Assembly (NCBI RefSeq): GCF_020882245.1
Contig: NC_083599.1
Location: 17,990,865-18,054,864 of the forward strand
Source of the DNA: Rhopalosiphum padi
Taxonomy: Eukaryota > Arthropoda > Insecta > Hemiptera > Aphididae
Direction: 5' to 3'
Length of the DNA stretch: 64,000 nucleotides
This document shows positions 45,480 through 58,084 of the stretch, piece by piece. The position numbers and the translations under genes were made by a program. The stretch's first letter is position 1. Every line of letters begins with the position of its first letter. The notes beneath the pieces are model-generated. The model did no database searches, was not told where the DNA came from, and saw only the letters and a list, made by a program, of their open reading frames with translations.

Positions 45480-46110
45480 AAAATTTACACTTTAAACACT
45501 AGTAAGATATCCCTAAGAAGGTAACTACGACATTTGGTCATTAAAATTAAAGAAGTCTATTTAGGTCATTTGTAGCATATATTATAATTATTATGGGTAG
45601 ACAGGTACTAGGTAATATTACGTAGGTTTTATTTACTAAAAAATATTATAATTATATTATTATTATATGTGGATTATAGGTTAGTAAACAATTTTTTGAG
45701 TAGCTATGACACTTAGTAAAACCATAGTATGCACTAATAAGTAGGTAAAATCTAACTTAATCTGTGTACAAAGAAAATGCAGGGAAATTCCTATAATGTA
45801 TTAAATATGCACAATATAGACATATAAGTATAATTTGTGTTGCATTTCTACATTAAAGTTAAAAGGTTTATATTCAAAAAGGCAATGTGTATTTATAATA
45901 ATTGATAACTTGGCCAAGTAAAAGTCTACTTATATATATATATCTTTTAACATTTATTGGTTGTGTGCTGATGTGGCTTTTGCTAAATTATAATTGGTAC
46001 TTAAGAAGTAATGAAAGAAAAACGGTTTTTTCTCATTAAACAGTCATCATATTTGCATCATACTTTTAAATAGAAATAATAAGTATTTTATTAATTATCA
46101 TATTATAAAT
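45480..46110 (-). repeat. 3' flank of Y-box copy 2
   Basis: Reverse complement of the flank at about 6383-7000: same TGATAACTTGGCCAAGTAAA and TAAAAGGTTTATATTCAAAA words. It lacks the third exon relic that copy 1 has, because DNA corresponding to 5700-6400 is missing. Confidence 0.75.
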
Positions 46111-46119
46111 ATTTCTTAC

Positions 46120-48560
46120 ATTGTAATCACCATCTTCTCCTCTATTTAGTGGTGAACCCCTTTGATTTCCACGATAGCTATTCTACCAATTCGATTGACA
46201 CGGCTGGCGGTAACGTCTTGGTTGTTTTCCTACTTCATTTTTACTATCTTCCTTGTCACCTATACAATATAATTTTAAAAATCACATAAATGAAGGAAAT
46301 AGTTAAAATAAATGATTATATACGTTAATGATAGTATTGGTATATACCACTTGGACTACTATCTCTTGGAGGTTGACCACCATTTCTTGGAAGGGTATTA
46401 GGACGGCGTCCATAAGACCACTGGCCATGGTCATTTTTCTTTTTTTCAGCTGCATAAGGTGATGCTTTTACTGCTTCTCCAAGAGGAACAGTAATATTTG
46501 CTGCTTCATGACCTTTATCAACTTGAACCACATTAAATTCTACCGTTTCTTCAGTAGCAAGACTGCGTAAAATTTTGTTCTGATTGTTTTTGATTACAGT
46601 AGACTACAATTAGAGTATATATTTGAGAACATTTTTATGATTATACTTCAAACTTAATTTTATTTATAATATCATAAAGTTAAGACAACATACAAAATAA
46701 AACTCAAATCTGATAACAATACATAGTTACTAAAAAACTAAAAATCAAAATACTACTCATCAATACTTTGATCTATTAACATTTTTTTTTTGGTTATATA
46801 AAAAATCAGTAATAATTAAATATAATTTGCTATTGATTATTTTATTGTTATTAACACTAATTTGGACTTGAAGAAAAATAGGTAACCTATGTTAGGTTAG
46901 GTTAGAGATTAACTGTAAATGTGTATAAAATTATAATTTTAACATTTACAACAAAAAATAAATAGAATATTCATAAATTGCGCAGATTGAGATTATGTAT
47001 AAATTATTATATATTTAAAATAATTATGTATATTAAAAGGTATTTGAATTATTTGCAAATTGTATAATCTAGTTATTTTTTTAATTATTCAGATACACCT
47101 GTATAAATATATTTATATACTAAATACTAATAAAACAGTATATATTTATTAAAATAAATGACTAGAAGCTAAATTGTACAATTAAGTGTATCTTTACTGT
47201 ATTTTTGCACATTTTTAGTTTTATAAATGATTAAATAATAATAAATATTCATAGTTATGTTATTACTTGATGTACAAATACATCTTCTTTCGTATCATTA
47301 CTAAAAATAACATAACACAGATAATTAATAAATGTATGTACTATGCATTATTAATCATAAAAATATAAATATATTAATGTTTTTAATGTATAAATTTAAT
47401 TTAAATAAATGTTTATAAAGTTTGATGAATAAACAATTATAAAAATATTAATAAAAAAATAGAATAACCCGAGTTCTTGTGTTTTTGATTTTATCTAAAC
47501 ATCAACAATCTAAATTAATACTTACCGGTTAATAAAACCATAACCATTTTTGACGTTGAACCACATAACTACGACGGCGACTTTCACGGCTAAAATTAAA
47601 AATATAAAAATGCCCACATTTAATATAAGAATTCAAGAATTGCGCGATTGTCGGTTAAAAAAGTACAATATATGTCGTAAATACGATCTAGGTGAAAGAG
47701 GTTATTAATTCACGAAGGGGAAAGGGGTATTGGAATATTATTATCTCTCGCATTTATTTATGGACGGAGAAATTGTAAGTCCTGTCAGTGATCCGTCATA
47801 ATAACGAACGATTCGGCTAAAAATACGTCCGTCATTATCATTTATCGGTTACCGAGATGAGGGTATGTTGTCGGGTGATATTTATTATTATTATGATCAT
47901 CATCATATCAACATCGTCGTCATTGTCAACGTCAACATTACGACAACAAAGGTAATAGATATAACAACGACCGACCGCGTACATTCGTAATACGTATGAA
48001 AACTTTCATCTATCGATTAGACGGGCAAACAAACACCATCAATAACCCAATCACCGCTGATATTGGCGACAGTGGCCGGATCAAGGTGTGGGTGGAGGTT
48101 CGCATGTCCACGCGATGTCGATATGCGGCGGGTGTACGATATAATAATATACGAGTACTACTAGGCGGAAACGACAACAAACGCCGGACATAAAAGTACA
48201 ATTGATTTCAAAGTCAAACTTTATTGAAGTCGTCACTTCAAAATTAAGACGCTTCCGATAACGCGGGGGATGTGAACGCGTATTGGCGATTTCGCCTTGT
48301 GAGCAACGAGGTAACGGTCCGTGGTCGGGCTGAGAGTAGTCATCAGACACCTCCGATTACACTCGCTGACCGTTACCTCGTTGCTCATAATGCGCAATTG
48401 GCAACACCTCGTGGATATGAATATTATACGATTCCCCCCCCCCCAACCGGTGGAGAGAGTGCGCGCGCGGTAGCTTACTCACATCATAATATGATGGCTT
48501 TTGGGCCATGGGCTTTTGCGGCGGCCGTCCAGTGCTCCTCTCGCCGACTTGTTCCGCCAT
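46120..48560 (-). pseudogene. Y-box protein gene copy 2, five exons, disabled
   Basis: The most complete Y-box copy. Exon 1 (48560-48483): MAEQVGERSTGRPPQKPMAQ then KPSYYD, donor GTGAGT. Exon 2 (47589-47526): VKVAVVVMWFNVKNGYGFIN, the first cold-shock strands; FNVK and GYGFIN are conserved, but the usual KVTGTVKWF has become KVAVVVMWF. Exon 3 (47300-47267): NDTKEDVFVHQ, the RNP-2 side. Exon 4 (46603-46348): VIKNNQNKILRSLATEETVE, then GHEAANIT and YAAEKKKNDHGQWSYGRRPN. Exon 5 (46259-46120): a basic Arg-rich part with an in-frame stop (CQSNW stop NSYRG). Splice sites and phases of exons 2 to 5 are all correct. Missense changes at the cold-shock core, the stop and a missing 3' part argue for a pseudogene. 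The parent gene is presumably elsewhere. Confidence 0.85.
48300..48387. repeat. 20-bp perfect inverted repeat
   Basis: TGAGCAACGAGGTAACGGTC (48300-48319) is exactly inverted at 48368-48387, with a 48-base spacer. It lies in intron 1 of the Y-box copy, just 3' of exon 1. Both arms are unusually GC-balanced for the window. Role unknown. Confidence 0.9.
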
Positions 48561-49010
48561 TTAGATGTTAAAACGACGGCAGCCCGAACTATGATGTAAA
48601 AGATTGAAAAAAATTACCCCAACGTAAATTCCTGCGTGCAATGTTCATCTTCTTTGTCGTTGTACTCCACTGACGGCTTTTGATGGTGGTCGGCGGTGAC
48701 TGCAGCTGGCCCGCCGAGCCGAGCCGACGATGCCGACAGCGCACGACCCGTTACATCGCCGTGCGTGTAACTTCACACTTTTATCGCGAGGCGAGTTGCC
48801 GGTGCGTGTGTACGGCTGCGGGGCAGGCCGATAGCAATTGTCCACGGCCGCGCCGCATCGGGTAGAGATTTGTCGTTCGCGAACGAACGGGTCAAAGTAT
48901 TGAACGAGATGATCCAGATCACGGAACCGAGGTGATCCGAATCACCTAATATTTTTTTTTGTATTGGTTCACACTGATTCACACTGTCCCGAATCTCATA
49001 CTATCGAGGC
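48561..49010 (-). promoter_or_regulatory. CpG-rich upstream region of Y-box copy 2
   Basis: The only long CpG-rich stretch in the window, directly upstream of the exon 1 ATG at 48560 on the minus strand (for example GGCCGCGCCGCATCGGG at 48845). It fits a 5' untranslated region and promoter carried with the gene copy. No specific core element was identified. Confidence 0.45.
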
Positions 49011-51150
49011 ACGAACGACGACGCTTACCGTTACAAACCTGCAAATCCGCGTTTTTCATAACGATGTTGAAAACAAACGCTGTGGTCATAAATATTAAAT
49101 TTAGACATCCGACATGCAAAACGAATAATTGAATAATAAACTGGTGAGGCGATGAATAACGATAATAATTATTAGTTATAACTTTATACGTATACATTTT
49201 TATTTTGGTAACTACACATATTTTATCTTTTTCTGAAACTATTAGGTTATAGAAATACAAAATCATAAATACACATATACATTTACAACATCACCAGCAT
49301 TTAATAAATTGACAATTATTATTTATTACCTAAATATATAAAATAGTTTAATATTTAATTGAAATATTTGGAACCGAAAAATACCTAAAAAAAATCGCCG
49401 CAGACAAATATCGGTTTCGGTCCTAAGAAAATTCAAAAAGGGTTACGGTACGATTCCGATTCCAATATTTTCAAAAAGTTTAGGTTAAAATACCGGTATT
49501 TTTAATTTCGGTTCTAGCCCTGACGTCAAGAATATTTTTCATGGAAATTAGTATTTTCTATTTATTTTGAATTTTTTAATCAATAAAGAATATTTTTTAT
49601 GAATATACACTTTATTTATATTACATTTTTTATTAATTTGAACTTTTTATGAAATAATGAATATTTTAATTATTGAGGCTTTTTATTTCATAAAAATAAT
49701 ATTTAATTATAAATTCGATTTTTTATTAAACGTTCTATTTTGATCTACTTTTTCAGTTTTTAACTGAACTTAACCGAGATAAAAAAAATTATTAACTTGC
49801 CCAAACTTGGTTTTTTTTCCATAAAGATTGTTTTTTTTATGTATTTTAGACTTATTTTTATTAATTTAAGCTTTTTATTCAATTAATACAATTTTTTTAT
49901 AAATTATAAACTTATTAATTTAGAATTTTTATTAAATTTGGAATTTTTTATTTAACTATTTCTAGATTTATTTAGTTTTTTTATTCTAATTAGATAAAAA
50001 TCTATGTTTGATAAATTATTGTTAATTGAATAAATAAAAAAATGATTCTATATTAAATAAAACAATCTAATAACTGGAATAAAAGACGTCCATAAAATGA
50101 AAATCTTATTTGGTTAAAAAAAAGTTAAGTTAAGGACAAAAATCTATATTGTAATTATAAAATTGTAATTTGAATATAAAACTTCAAAAGAATAAAAAGT
50201 TAGTAGCAATTTTTCTATAAAGTAGTTTGAAGTTACTGGGTTAATAAGGAAGGCTACAGTTAAGTTGCCCCCCCCCCCTCCAAGGAAAATTTTTTTCTGG
50301 GGAATCCGAAGCCATGCAAATTCTAAGAAGGTTTAAAGTTACTGGGTTAAAATGGAGGGGGGGACAAATTCACGGACGTGGTTTCTTATGCTCCTAACAA
50401 CTTTTAAATTAGGTTAAAATTAAAAAAAAAACTTATATAACCATGCTAAAATATAACTACCAAATCTTAATTATATACAAAATTAAAATATCATATCTAC
50501 CTATTGAATCATATGTTATTTTGTACTTTGTAGCGAATTTCATCGTTAGAATTTAATAAGACTGGAAAATATCTTTATTCAAATACACGAAATAATGATC
50601 TTTGATATCTATTTAATTGTCAATCGCTAATTTAATATATTTTTTATAATGAATGATGTTTATATAAATATTATAAATAAATGTTTTAAAATCATATTAT
50701 ATACAATAACTATTAATTTTTATATCCTGTTGTGACAGTTTCTTATACAAGCTGCAAATAAACTTATTCGGGATATATTTGCTTGTAAATAACTCTCAAT
50801 AGTAGGTATCTTATTAGTTATTAATTTCAAAAATTATATAAAATAATCATTTATATCATGTCGAATAATTGCACTTTTATCTATTGAGCAATTTTAAAAA
50901 TATAAATAGCCGAAGTGGTGTATTGGTAAATATATTTATGAGTATATATGCACTAATAAAATATGTAGGTTATATATGTAGGTTTATTAAAAAAATTTAA
51001 AAAATATTCAACAAATAATTGTTTTATTTTAAGTTTTCTTATGGACTATTCAATAAGTTTTATTTGGTTTTTGAGTTATTTAAAGAGTGATACCTACCAG
51101 TAAAATTATATTTTACATTAGGTTAAAACTGAAAATTTGGAAATTTGTTG
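49011..51150. other. AT-rich spacer with a hAT-like end
   Basis: No gene. GGAACCGAAAAATACC (49370) and GGTATTTTTAATTTCGGTTC with TAGCCCTG (to 49522) form inverted ends of a decayed hAT-type MITE. A duplicated AAGTTACTGGGTTAA occurs at 50232 and 50337. Confidence 0.4.
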
Positions 51151-51157
51151 GGTGTTT

Positions 51158-51960
51158 GTCTATTGCGTCATTTTTGGAACACTATCTGTATAACCGACAT
51201 CTATTGCGCCAGTACAAAAAAGTTATACACCAATTACACCAACAATTATTTTTTTATTAAAAATATAAAAATAGTCTTATTTAGTTTGTTTTTAATAATT
51301 TAATAGTTAATACGTTACAAAATGATAGCAACTTCTATTGTAGTGTCAATTTTTTACTTTTCTAAAAAATAAAAATGTAAATAATTTTTACGCATCGCCA
51401 TTTACGCCTTTTTTGGTAAATTCTTTACAAGAAAATTTATAATTTTGGTAAACAATTAATGTTTTACAACGTTCACTTACTATTTCCGTAATAAATAAAA
51501 GCATAAGCTACAACAATTATACGTACAACGCCTGTAATTATACTGAAAAATATTTCGGATTTATATTATAAACGGATAGTACCTATTCGTCCATATTATA
51601 TTTTATCATCATCAAATAATAAACTAATATGATGATAAAAATAATGGTTTTCAACTTACGAGCACAACGCCGTAGATTAGATAAAACTATAAAATCCAAC
51701 ACAGATTCATAAGTTCCAAAATCAATATTAATGGATAATAATATCATATACTATATACAAAATATACATTTTTAGGAATCGATCGGTGCAATTGAAATAG
51801 TACAATAAAGTATTACATCCGAATGTCTATCGGCACAATAGATAATATAGGTATAAGGTATAGATATACCTTTTTTTCTATCCCGTATTTTTTTATCATT
51901 ACCTACGATTTTCAGCGCAATTGCATATGTTCAATTTGTTGACGATTAGGTGTACCCGCC
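51158..51960. mobile_element. possible MULE-like element
   Basis: TCTATTGCGTCA and TCTATTGCGCCAGTAC on the left face GGTGCAATTG, CGGCACAATAGA and CAGCGCAATTG on the right, an inverted set of short subterminal repeats. No coding region, and no clear duplication. Confidence 0.3.
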
Positions 51961-53514
51961 ACCCACGTATACGTAGTAGTTAAATTTCTATTGAAAATTA
52001 AATAAGACATAACATTTTATAAAAATAATACAATGTTTATGTAAAAAAATCAAATCAAATATCAATATTCAAACTAAATATTTATCAGTTTACATAAATT
52101 ATACACATATTATAACGTAAAAAAACTATATCATCATAATCTGTCAAGAAGACATTGTATCAAACCTTGCTTAATTTTAAATAATACGAGTAATGATAAA
52201 CGGTAATTAAAATATCAAAATAATAAATATTTATACCATAATATTTCAACTTATATAATGCAACATTTAATAATATTTCTTACCTTACCGTAAAACAGTA
52301 AAAATAAATTCATAGTATGAATAGATAATAATATCTTAAGATAAATCAATTGTATCAATATGTACAATAAATCGCATTAATAATATAATATACATACAAA
52401 TTGTAAGTTCCAACGATAAATATTCTCAAATATTTAAAACTCCTAAATTAAAATTATTTCTACTGAATCAACTCATTATATACCTACTAATGAGTAATGA
52501 TGCTAATGATACTCATTAGAATTATATGACAACATACCTACAGTATGAAGAATAATAATAGTAATACTGCCATAATATTGCATTTAATCAATAAATTATT
52601 TTAGGTTTTATTTAAAAATTAAAAATCTGCAGTAATTATACATTTTTACAATAAACTAAAATAATGATTATTAGGTTAATACAAAAATAATAATAGGAAT
52701 TTATGAAAAGAGTTGTGCAATATTTTGAACTGCTTACCTAGCTGTTAGAATAGAATTTATTGAAAGTATCCATTTATAAGTATTATTTGACATTTTCATT
52801 GGAATATTTGGATTTTATTAATGATGGTAAACCAGTTTATTGCTCTCTATAGCTAAATTCCATAAGCCCAATTTTGTTTGAGGAGTTTAATGAAATTTAA
52901 ATAATCTTTATTAAAATAGTAATAAGTTCTCCAGCAATGTGACAACTAACGACTGACCACTATAAGTAATTGTAATGTATATCTAAACACTGCAAAATAA
53001 TATTATTTTTGTTCTTTATTTATTATTAGTTATTCTTATTATTATTTACCCATAATGTTTTTAACAGTTTTATATTATATTTAACTCAGTACCGCCTCTG
53101 TGGGTTAAACAAGAATACTACAAAATGTAAATACCAGTGAATAAAAAGGATATTTTGAGGCAATTTTTTTTTAGTATTACCCACTTTCTTAATAGAAATT
53201 TAAGTTATCTTAAAAATTTCCTATTAGTGACTAGAATATTTAGACAATTTACATATTTCCTTAATTCCATAAATAAGAATTTTGTAAGATTAATTTTTAA
53301 ATAAATTCATAACCAATCATAATTATTATAGTTCCTATTGCATTTAATATCTACTTACATTAATAAGTATATATATTTTAGTTTTACTACCTACATAAAT
53401 TGTACTCTATTATTGTCGTATATAGTTACTATAGGTTAGGTTACTTAGGTACCGTAAGTCACCGATTAAATAACATAACTAATTAAAAATACGAAGTTTT
53501 TATTTTGGATACAT
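51961..53514. other. AT-rich spacer, no gene seen
   Basis: Noncoding AT-rich DNA; no protein relic or element ends were recognised. Confidence 0.5.
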
Positions 53515-53789
53515 GCTTAAATAATAATAGTATTAGATAACGAAAATGTATTCACAAAATGCGACGAATTACTATTTACTAATGAATTGTCAATATACGT
53601 AGTACTAATAAAAATGCGCGTCAGAAATGTTCATATAACACCCAAAATTCACTGAAAAAAATATAAAAGGGCGGTTGAGTGCGTGACGATCACGGGTATG
53701 ATCGAATTGCACTTATTTTAGTTGAATTGCACTTGGTTTTAAAAAAGGTATGGTCGAACTGCACTCGGGTAAAAACAGGTAGTGGTCTT

Positions 53790-54936
53790 GGGCTGCACTT
53801 GGGCTAAATCATTTTCCGAGGTAAGTGGTTCTTCAAGGTTATGTATTAACTCCAGTGGTGGATTTAGTGTCAGGCAAAGTAGGCAGTTGCCTAGGGCGGC
53901 TATTTTAGACCAATATTTTATTAAGTATACTAGGTTTTTTTTGATTTTCTAATGTAGGGTGATTACTGATTACCTTTGAAGGATGGGAAATAAAAATGTT
54001 TAATATTTAAGTATAACATATTATTTTTGTTAATATAATTAACATTTCTTCTTTATTTTATAATACATAACAATAAACTATAAACGTCCAAGTAAATTAT
54101 CGAACGACTGCCAAAAAGTATATCTATTATCTAAATACAAACCATAGATAACATATTTTGTTATTTTGTTTTTTTTTACTAATTCGTAAAAATTATTAAT
54201 AATCGGTCGTGGATCGTTCGATCACATTGCGTACTCACTACACGCACAATACATACATAAATGATATATTTTATACGAATATGGGTGATGGTCGGTTCGT
54301 ATTGGAACGATAATCTAATTATAAACCAGTCACTATGAATATTTTTTTATAATATATTCGTACGTACTAAAAGCAAGACGCAAACAAATTAAATAGTTTA
54401 TTTTTTCTCATTATTTGTATGTTGTATAATAAAAAGTATGAATTTTTAAGTTTGATTATTTGCTATTGTTTTTTATAATAATATAATTTAAATTTGATTG
54501 TACACGTTAGTTTGTTGAAGGAACTTAATTATATCTATATAATAATTATATATAATTGGTAGAGCAAATTTATTCAAAAACATGGTGATATATTAAATTT
54601 TAATAAAAATATTGTATTGGTACTATTTACTTGATTATAACAGTTTATTAACATTACTAATTGTTTAGTATCAGTATTAATGATTTATTTTTTAGTAGTT
54701 ATGTTAAATAAGTACTAAAAAATATGTTTTCTCGTTAATAAGTTTAATGGGGCGGCAAAATATAATTTGCCTAGGGGCGGTAATTGTGTAAATCCGTCTC
54801 TGATTAACTCACGCCGAAAAATAACTGTAGAATATTCATCCGGATATAGTTTTGAAAGACAACCACGATGGGTACAACGCCATTTAACACCATCACTTAC
54901 ATGTTTTTTTTTGTAAAATGTATAACTTTGATACAC
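53790..54936 (-). pseudogene. FLYWCH zinc finger fragment, split by a MITE
   Basis: FLYWCH fingers are DNA-binding modules often found in MULE proteins. On the minus strand from 54936: YQSYTFYKKKHVSDGVKWRC, then THRGCLSKLYPDEYSTVIFR, with the W-x-C and second Cys. The 950-bp MITE follows RREL. When it and one duplication copy are set aside, the frame continues IHNLEEPLTSENDLAQVQ, supplying the His expected of the finger. No transposase catalytic domain is left, so this is an internally deleted element. Confidence 0.75.
53853..54802. mobile_element. 950-bp hAT MITE with perfect 8-bp duplication
   Basis: Ends CAGTGGTGGATTTA and TAAATCCGTCTCTG are inverted with three mismatches. Identical flanks ATTAACTC (53845-53852 and 54803-54810). 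Subterminal TTGCCTAGGGCGG (left) and GCCTAGGGGCGG (right). No coding sequence. Confidence 0.93.
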
Positions 54937-55452
54937 AATTAAGTCACGGACTCATTCGCTTTTAATAATTTTTAAATTATTTATATTTACACAGCGACGT
55001 AATTGTGTACTAATAAAATTGTAGTTTAAGTCTAAATAGTACACGGTATAAAATATAAGTATTAATCTTATATGTTTATTGATAACTATTTATTATCCAG
55101 TTAGGTAAAATTCTTTTGTCGATTTTTGGCGACAATAATATTATCTGCATGACTGCGTCATCTTAATGGTATTAATGAACTAATATTTAATGCTCTTAAA
55201 TAGGTAGTCCGTAGCGTTTGTAAATATAAGATTCGTAATATTTTTAACGGGTTTCCACTATACACGTTCGACTCGTAACAAGTTTCCATGTTTTTCCATT
55301 TTAACTCTTTTTTTTACCGAGTACAGTTCGACCATAACCTTTTTTAATCCAAGTGCAATTCGACCATTTCTTTGTAGGTAATAAGTGCAATTCGACTATC
55401 CCGGACGATCACGATTTTACTTTTTGCCTCGCTATAGTACTAATAGTACTAT

Positions 55453-56024
55453 AGTGAGTTTCGCTTAATGTGATCACGTTGGTTCAGATAGTTATGATTC
55501 TATTAACCGGTTGTTTCCATAAAACATTTTTTTTTTTTTTACTGATGAGTTTATATTTATATGTAAGTTTAAAATTAAATTAAAATAAAGTAAAGAAACT
55601 ATCTATTTTTGATTGTACTTGAGAATCTACTAATTTCATTTTCATATTAGCCTGCAATTAAAATCCATAATCAGATAATATAATATATACATGATTTTTA
55701 ATTATTTAAAATTAAATAAATAATAATGTATGTGCATTGTACCTATAACTTTTGAAACAACTGAAAAGTATCGTTTTCAATATATTTTTGAATAGCTCCT
55801 TTTAACTTTTTCAAAACAATTTTTGTTTCTTTTTAGTGAATGTTTGAAATACTATTAAAACGATAAGGATGTTCTTAAAAATGATTCAATTACCCGGTAT
55901 TTGGTGATTCTAATAAAAGGTTAATTTAACATTAATATCATAAAATCTGGTTTGGGCTTTTCAATTTTGATTCTAATAAACGGTTGATTCTATAAACCAG
56001 TAATCACATTAAGCGGAACTCACT
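55453..56024. mobile_element. 572-bp MITE with 25-bp inverted ends
   Basis: Left AGTGAGTTTCGCTTAATGTG ATCAC is inverted on the right as GTAATCACATTAAGCGGAAC TCACT, with two mismatches. Inner words TTCTATTAACCGGTTG and TTCTAATAAACGGTTG recur. Probably of Tc1/mariner type by its ends, but the TA duplication is clear only on the left. Confidence 0.75.
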
Positions 56025-56029
56025 TTTTG

Positions 56030-56461
56030 AATTTTTTGAAGCTTGAACAATGTGAAGGATTTGTATCAGCTTGTGTTAAGTTTATTGGTACGGGTGTGTT
56101 TTACAATAGTATACTTTAGTTATTGTTTATTTAGTAATAAAATAATTATAAAAATGTATTATTCAACAAAACCTCAACTTATTAGATAACCAGCTAAAAA
56201 AGAAAATATTAATTATACTAATGTACTAATTTGTCATCAGTAACTACCTAGTTATAATATTAAATTGCTAACGCACCATTACTGGGTAAGTTAAAACAAC
56301 ACTTTCTTTAGATTCTTAGTATTAAATATAATTTAATTATAACTAACATTTTATATGTATATTATAGCAACTGTAGGTATATTGCAAAGAATTGGAAAGA
56401 TCCTAAAGGTAAATTTATTTATTATATATTTTAAGTTTGATTAAGTAATGATAATAAAGTT
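56030..56461 (+). pseudogene. CNOT1-like: CNOT1 pseudogene fragment, upstream part of the chimera
   Basis: Reads NFLKLEQCEGFVSACVKFIG then TGVF from 56030, matching the first exon relic of copy B (12094) with few changes. Intron sequence shared with copy B follows to about 56461 (for example TATTATTCAACAAAACCTCA). Similarity then stops. The next CNOT1 part in copy B (the FIPKNIEEE exon) is absent, and Y-box DNA takes its place. Confidence 0.7.
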
Positions 56462-56564
56462 ATCCCCCTACTGCCGACGCGCGTCCTGGGATGATTGTTG
56501 TTTGTATTTGTCTGCTCGCCGCCCGCCAATCACCAATATATGTACTTGATATATAAACGTAGGC
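56462..56564. other. junction segment between CNOT1 and Y-box relics
   Basis: About 100 bases, GC-richer at first (CTACTGCCGACGCGCGTCC), matching neither the CNOT1 copies nor the Y-box copies in this window. Probably filler DNA or the remains of an insertion at the fusion point. Confidence 0.5.
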
Positions 56565-57096
56565 GCCTCCTATTACCTAACCTATTTTTCTTTAAATCTA
56601 AATTAGTGTTATTTACAAAAAATACTGAATAGCAAAATATATTTAATTCATTTAATTAGTAATTACTGATTTCTTATATAACAAAAAAAGAAATTTTATT
56701 AGATCAAAGTATTGATGAATGGTATTTTGATTTTAGTTACTTAGAAACTATGTATTGCTATCAGGTTTAAGTTTTTTTTTCTATATTGTTTTAACTTTAT
56801 GATATTATTAATAAAATTAAATTTGAAGTATTATTATAAAAATGTTTTCTCAAATTTATACTCTAATTTATTGTAGTCTGCTATAATCAAAAACAATCCA
56901 AACAAAATTGTACGGAGTCTTGCTATTGGAGAAACCGTAGAATTTGACGTTGTACAAAGTAAAACAGGTTATGAAGCAGCAAATGTTACTGGTCCTAATG
57001 GGGATGCAGTAAAAGAATCACCTTATGCAGCTGATAAAAAGAAGAATAACCATGGTCAATGGTCTTATGGACGCCGTCCTAATACCCTACAAAGAG

Positions 57097-58084
57097 CAGG
57101 GGCGGCTTAAGGCGTAGGCGACGTAGGCCCAGGCATACGGCGGCATTAAGAACACTTTTTAAAAAGGCTGCATTTTTTGACATCGTTATGAAAAAAATTG
57201 AAAATATTACCTAATTAATATATAAAAAAAATTCGGTACTATTCTGTTATCCCTACTACCACGACTCTCAATTCTGTTATCTCGACTACTATAGTACTAT
57301 CCAGATAGTTCCGTATTTTAATACATAATACACATGAATTGCCATATTTTATATAATAATGTATATTATAATCTATAAACCTTGTATTAGTATAACGTTT
57401 ATTATCAGTAATCACATAAATTATCACAGTAGTGGAGAGTTATTTAAAATAGTACTATATCTTAAATCATGTATAAAACATAAAATCATCAAAATTATAA
57501 ATTATATATAAATTGGTTATATACGACAAATAATTATTATTGCGACGCATAGTGTTAGTTATATAATAGGCATATTTTTAGTACAATCGAATTTATCAAT
57601 TGAACAAAACTAAACAATTTTTTCAAGAGTATCGTACTGATGAAATTGCTAACTATACCAGTAACTGCAGCTTCAGCAGAGAAAAGCTTTTCTACATTGA
57701 AAATTATTAAGAACTATTTACGTTCAACAATTTCACAAGACCGTTTGGTAGGACTAGCAACAATTTCAATTAAACATGAAATCGCTGACGACTTGGACAT
57801 TGATGATCTCGTAAAAGATTTTGCAGCTTTAAAAGCACGAAAATCAAATTTTTAAGTTGATGTTAAATGAATAAACATTTTATTTTAAATATGTGTAATT
57901 TTACTATTTTTACCTAATAAATATACCTACTATTATGTAGTTGTATACACTATAAAAGTTTTACTTTAGTTATGATTAAGAAAAAAAAATTGTCACCTAT
58001 TTATTTGGAAGAAAAATGATTAGACCACAGGGGCGGCAAAATTGAGTTTTGCCTACGTATAAAAAATCACTAGGGCCGGCCCTG
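57097..58084 (+). mobile_element. 988-bp hAT deletion derivative in a Y-box exon
   Basis: Ends CAGGGGCGGC and GGGCCGGCCCTG, flanked by identical ACAAAGAG (57089-57096 and 58085-58092). It keeps only the last part of a ZMYM1-like transposase gene. GGGGCGGCAAAATTGAGTTT near the right end matches the general type of the hAT at 34069-36694. Confidence 0.93.
57640..57855 (+). pseudogene. hAT dimerisation domain fragment
   Basis: MKLLTIPVTAASAEKSFSTL then KIIKNYLRSTISQDRLVGLA and SIKHEIADDLDIDDLVKDFA, ending KARKSNF. This is the C-terminal dimerisation region of a ZMYM1-like hAT transposase (AEKSFSTLK in place of AERSFSTLK). The frame is open to its natural stop. All upstream parts, including the catalytic residues, are deleted. 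Confidence 0.88.

Larger units (their letters stand above)
53695..55403. mobile_element. MULE-type element with FLYWCH relic
   Basis: Flanked by 9-10 bp (G)ACGATCACG on both sides (53686-53694 and 55405-55413), the duplication size of Mutator-like elements. Ends GGTATGATCGAATTGCACTT and AAGTGCAATTCGACTATCCC are inverted. The motif TCGAAYTGCACT recurs at least three times near each end. It carries a FLYWCH finger fragment and a nested hAT MITE. Confidence 0.85.
53515..55452. mobile_element. MITE with GAGGCGAAAA ends, copy 2, left-truncated and split
   Basis: 53515-53694 matches 11720-11890 (shared AAAAATGCGCGTCAG and GGCGGTTGAGTGCGTGACGA), and 55405-55452 matches its right end (TTTTTGCCTCGCTATAGTAC). 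The MULE at 53695-55403 splits it, duplicating ACGATCACG. Confidence 0.8.

Noticed and set aside
48081..48571. Overlapping open frames on both strands in the GC-rich part
   Set aside because: GC-rich DNA has few stops. Only the Y-box exon 1 frame has a donor site and family sense.
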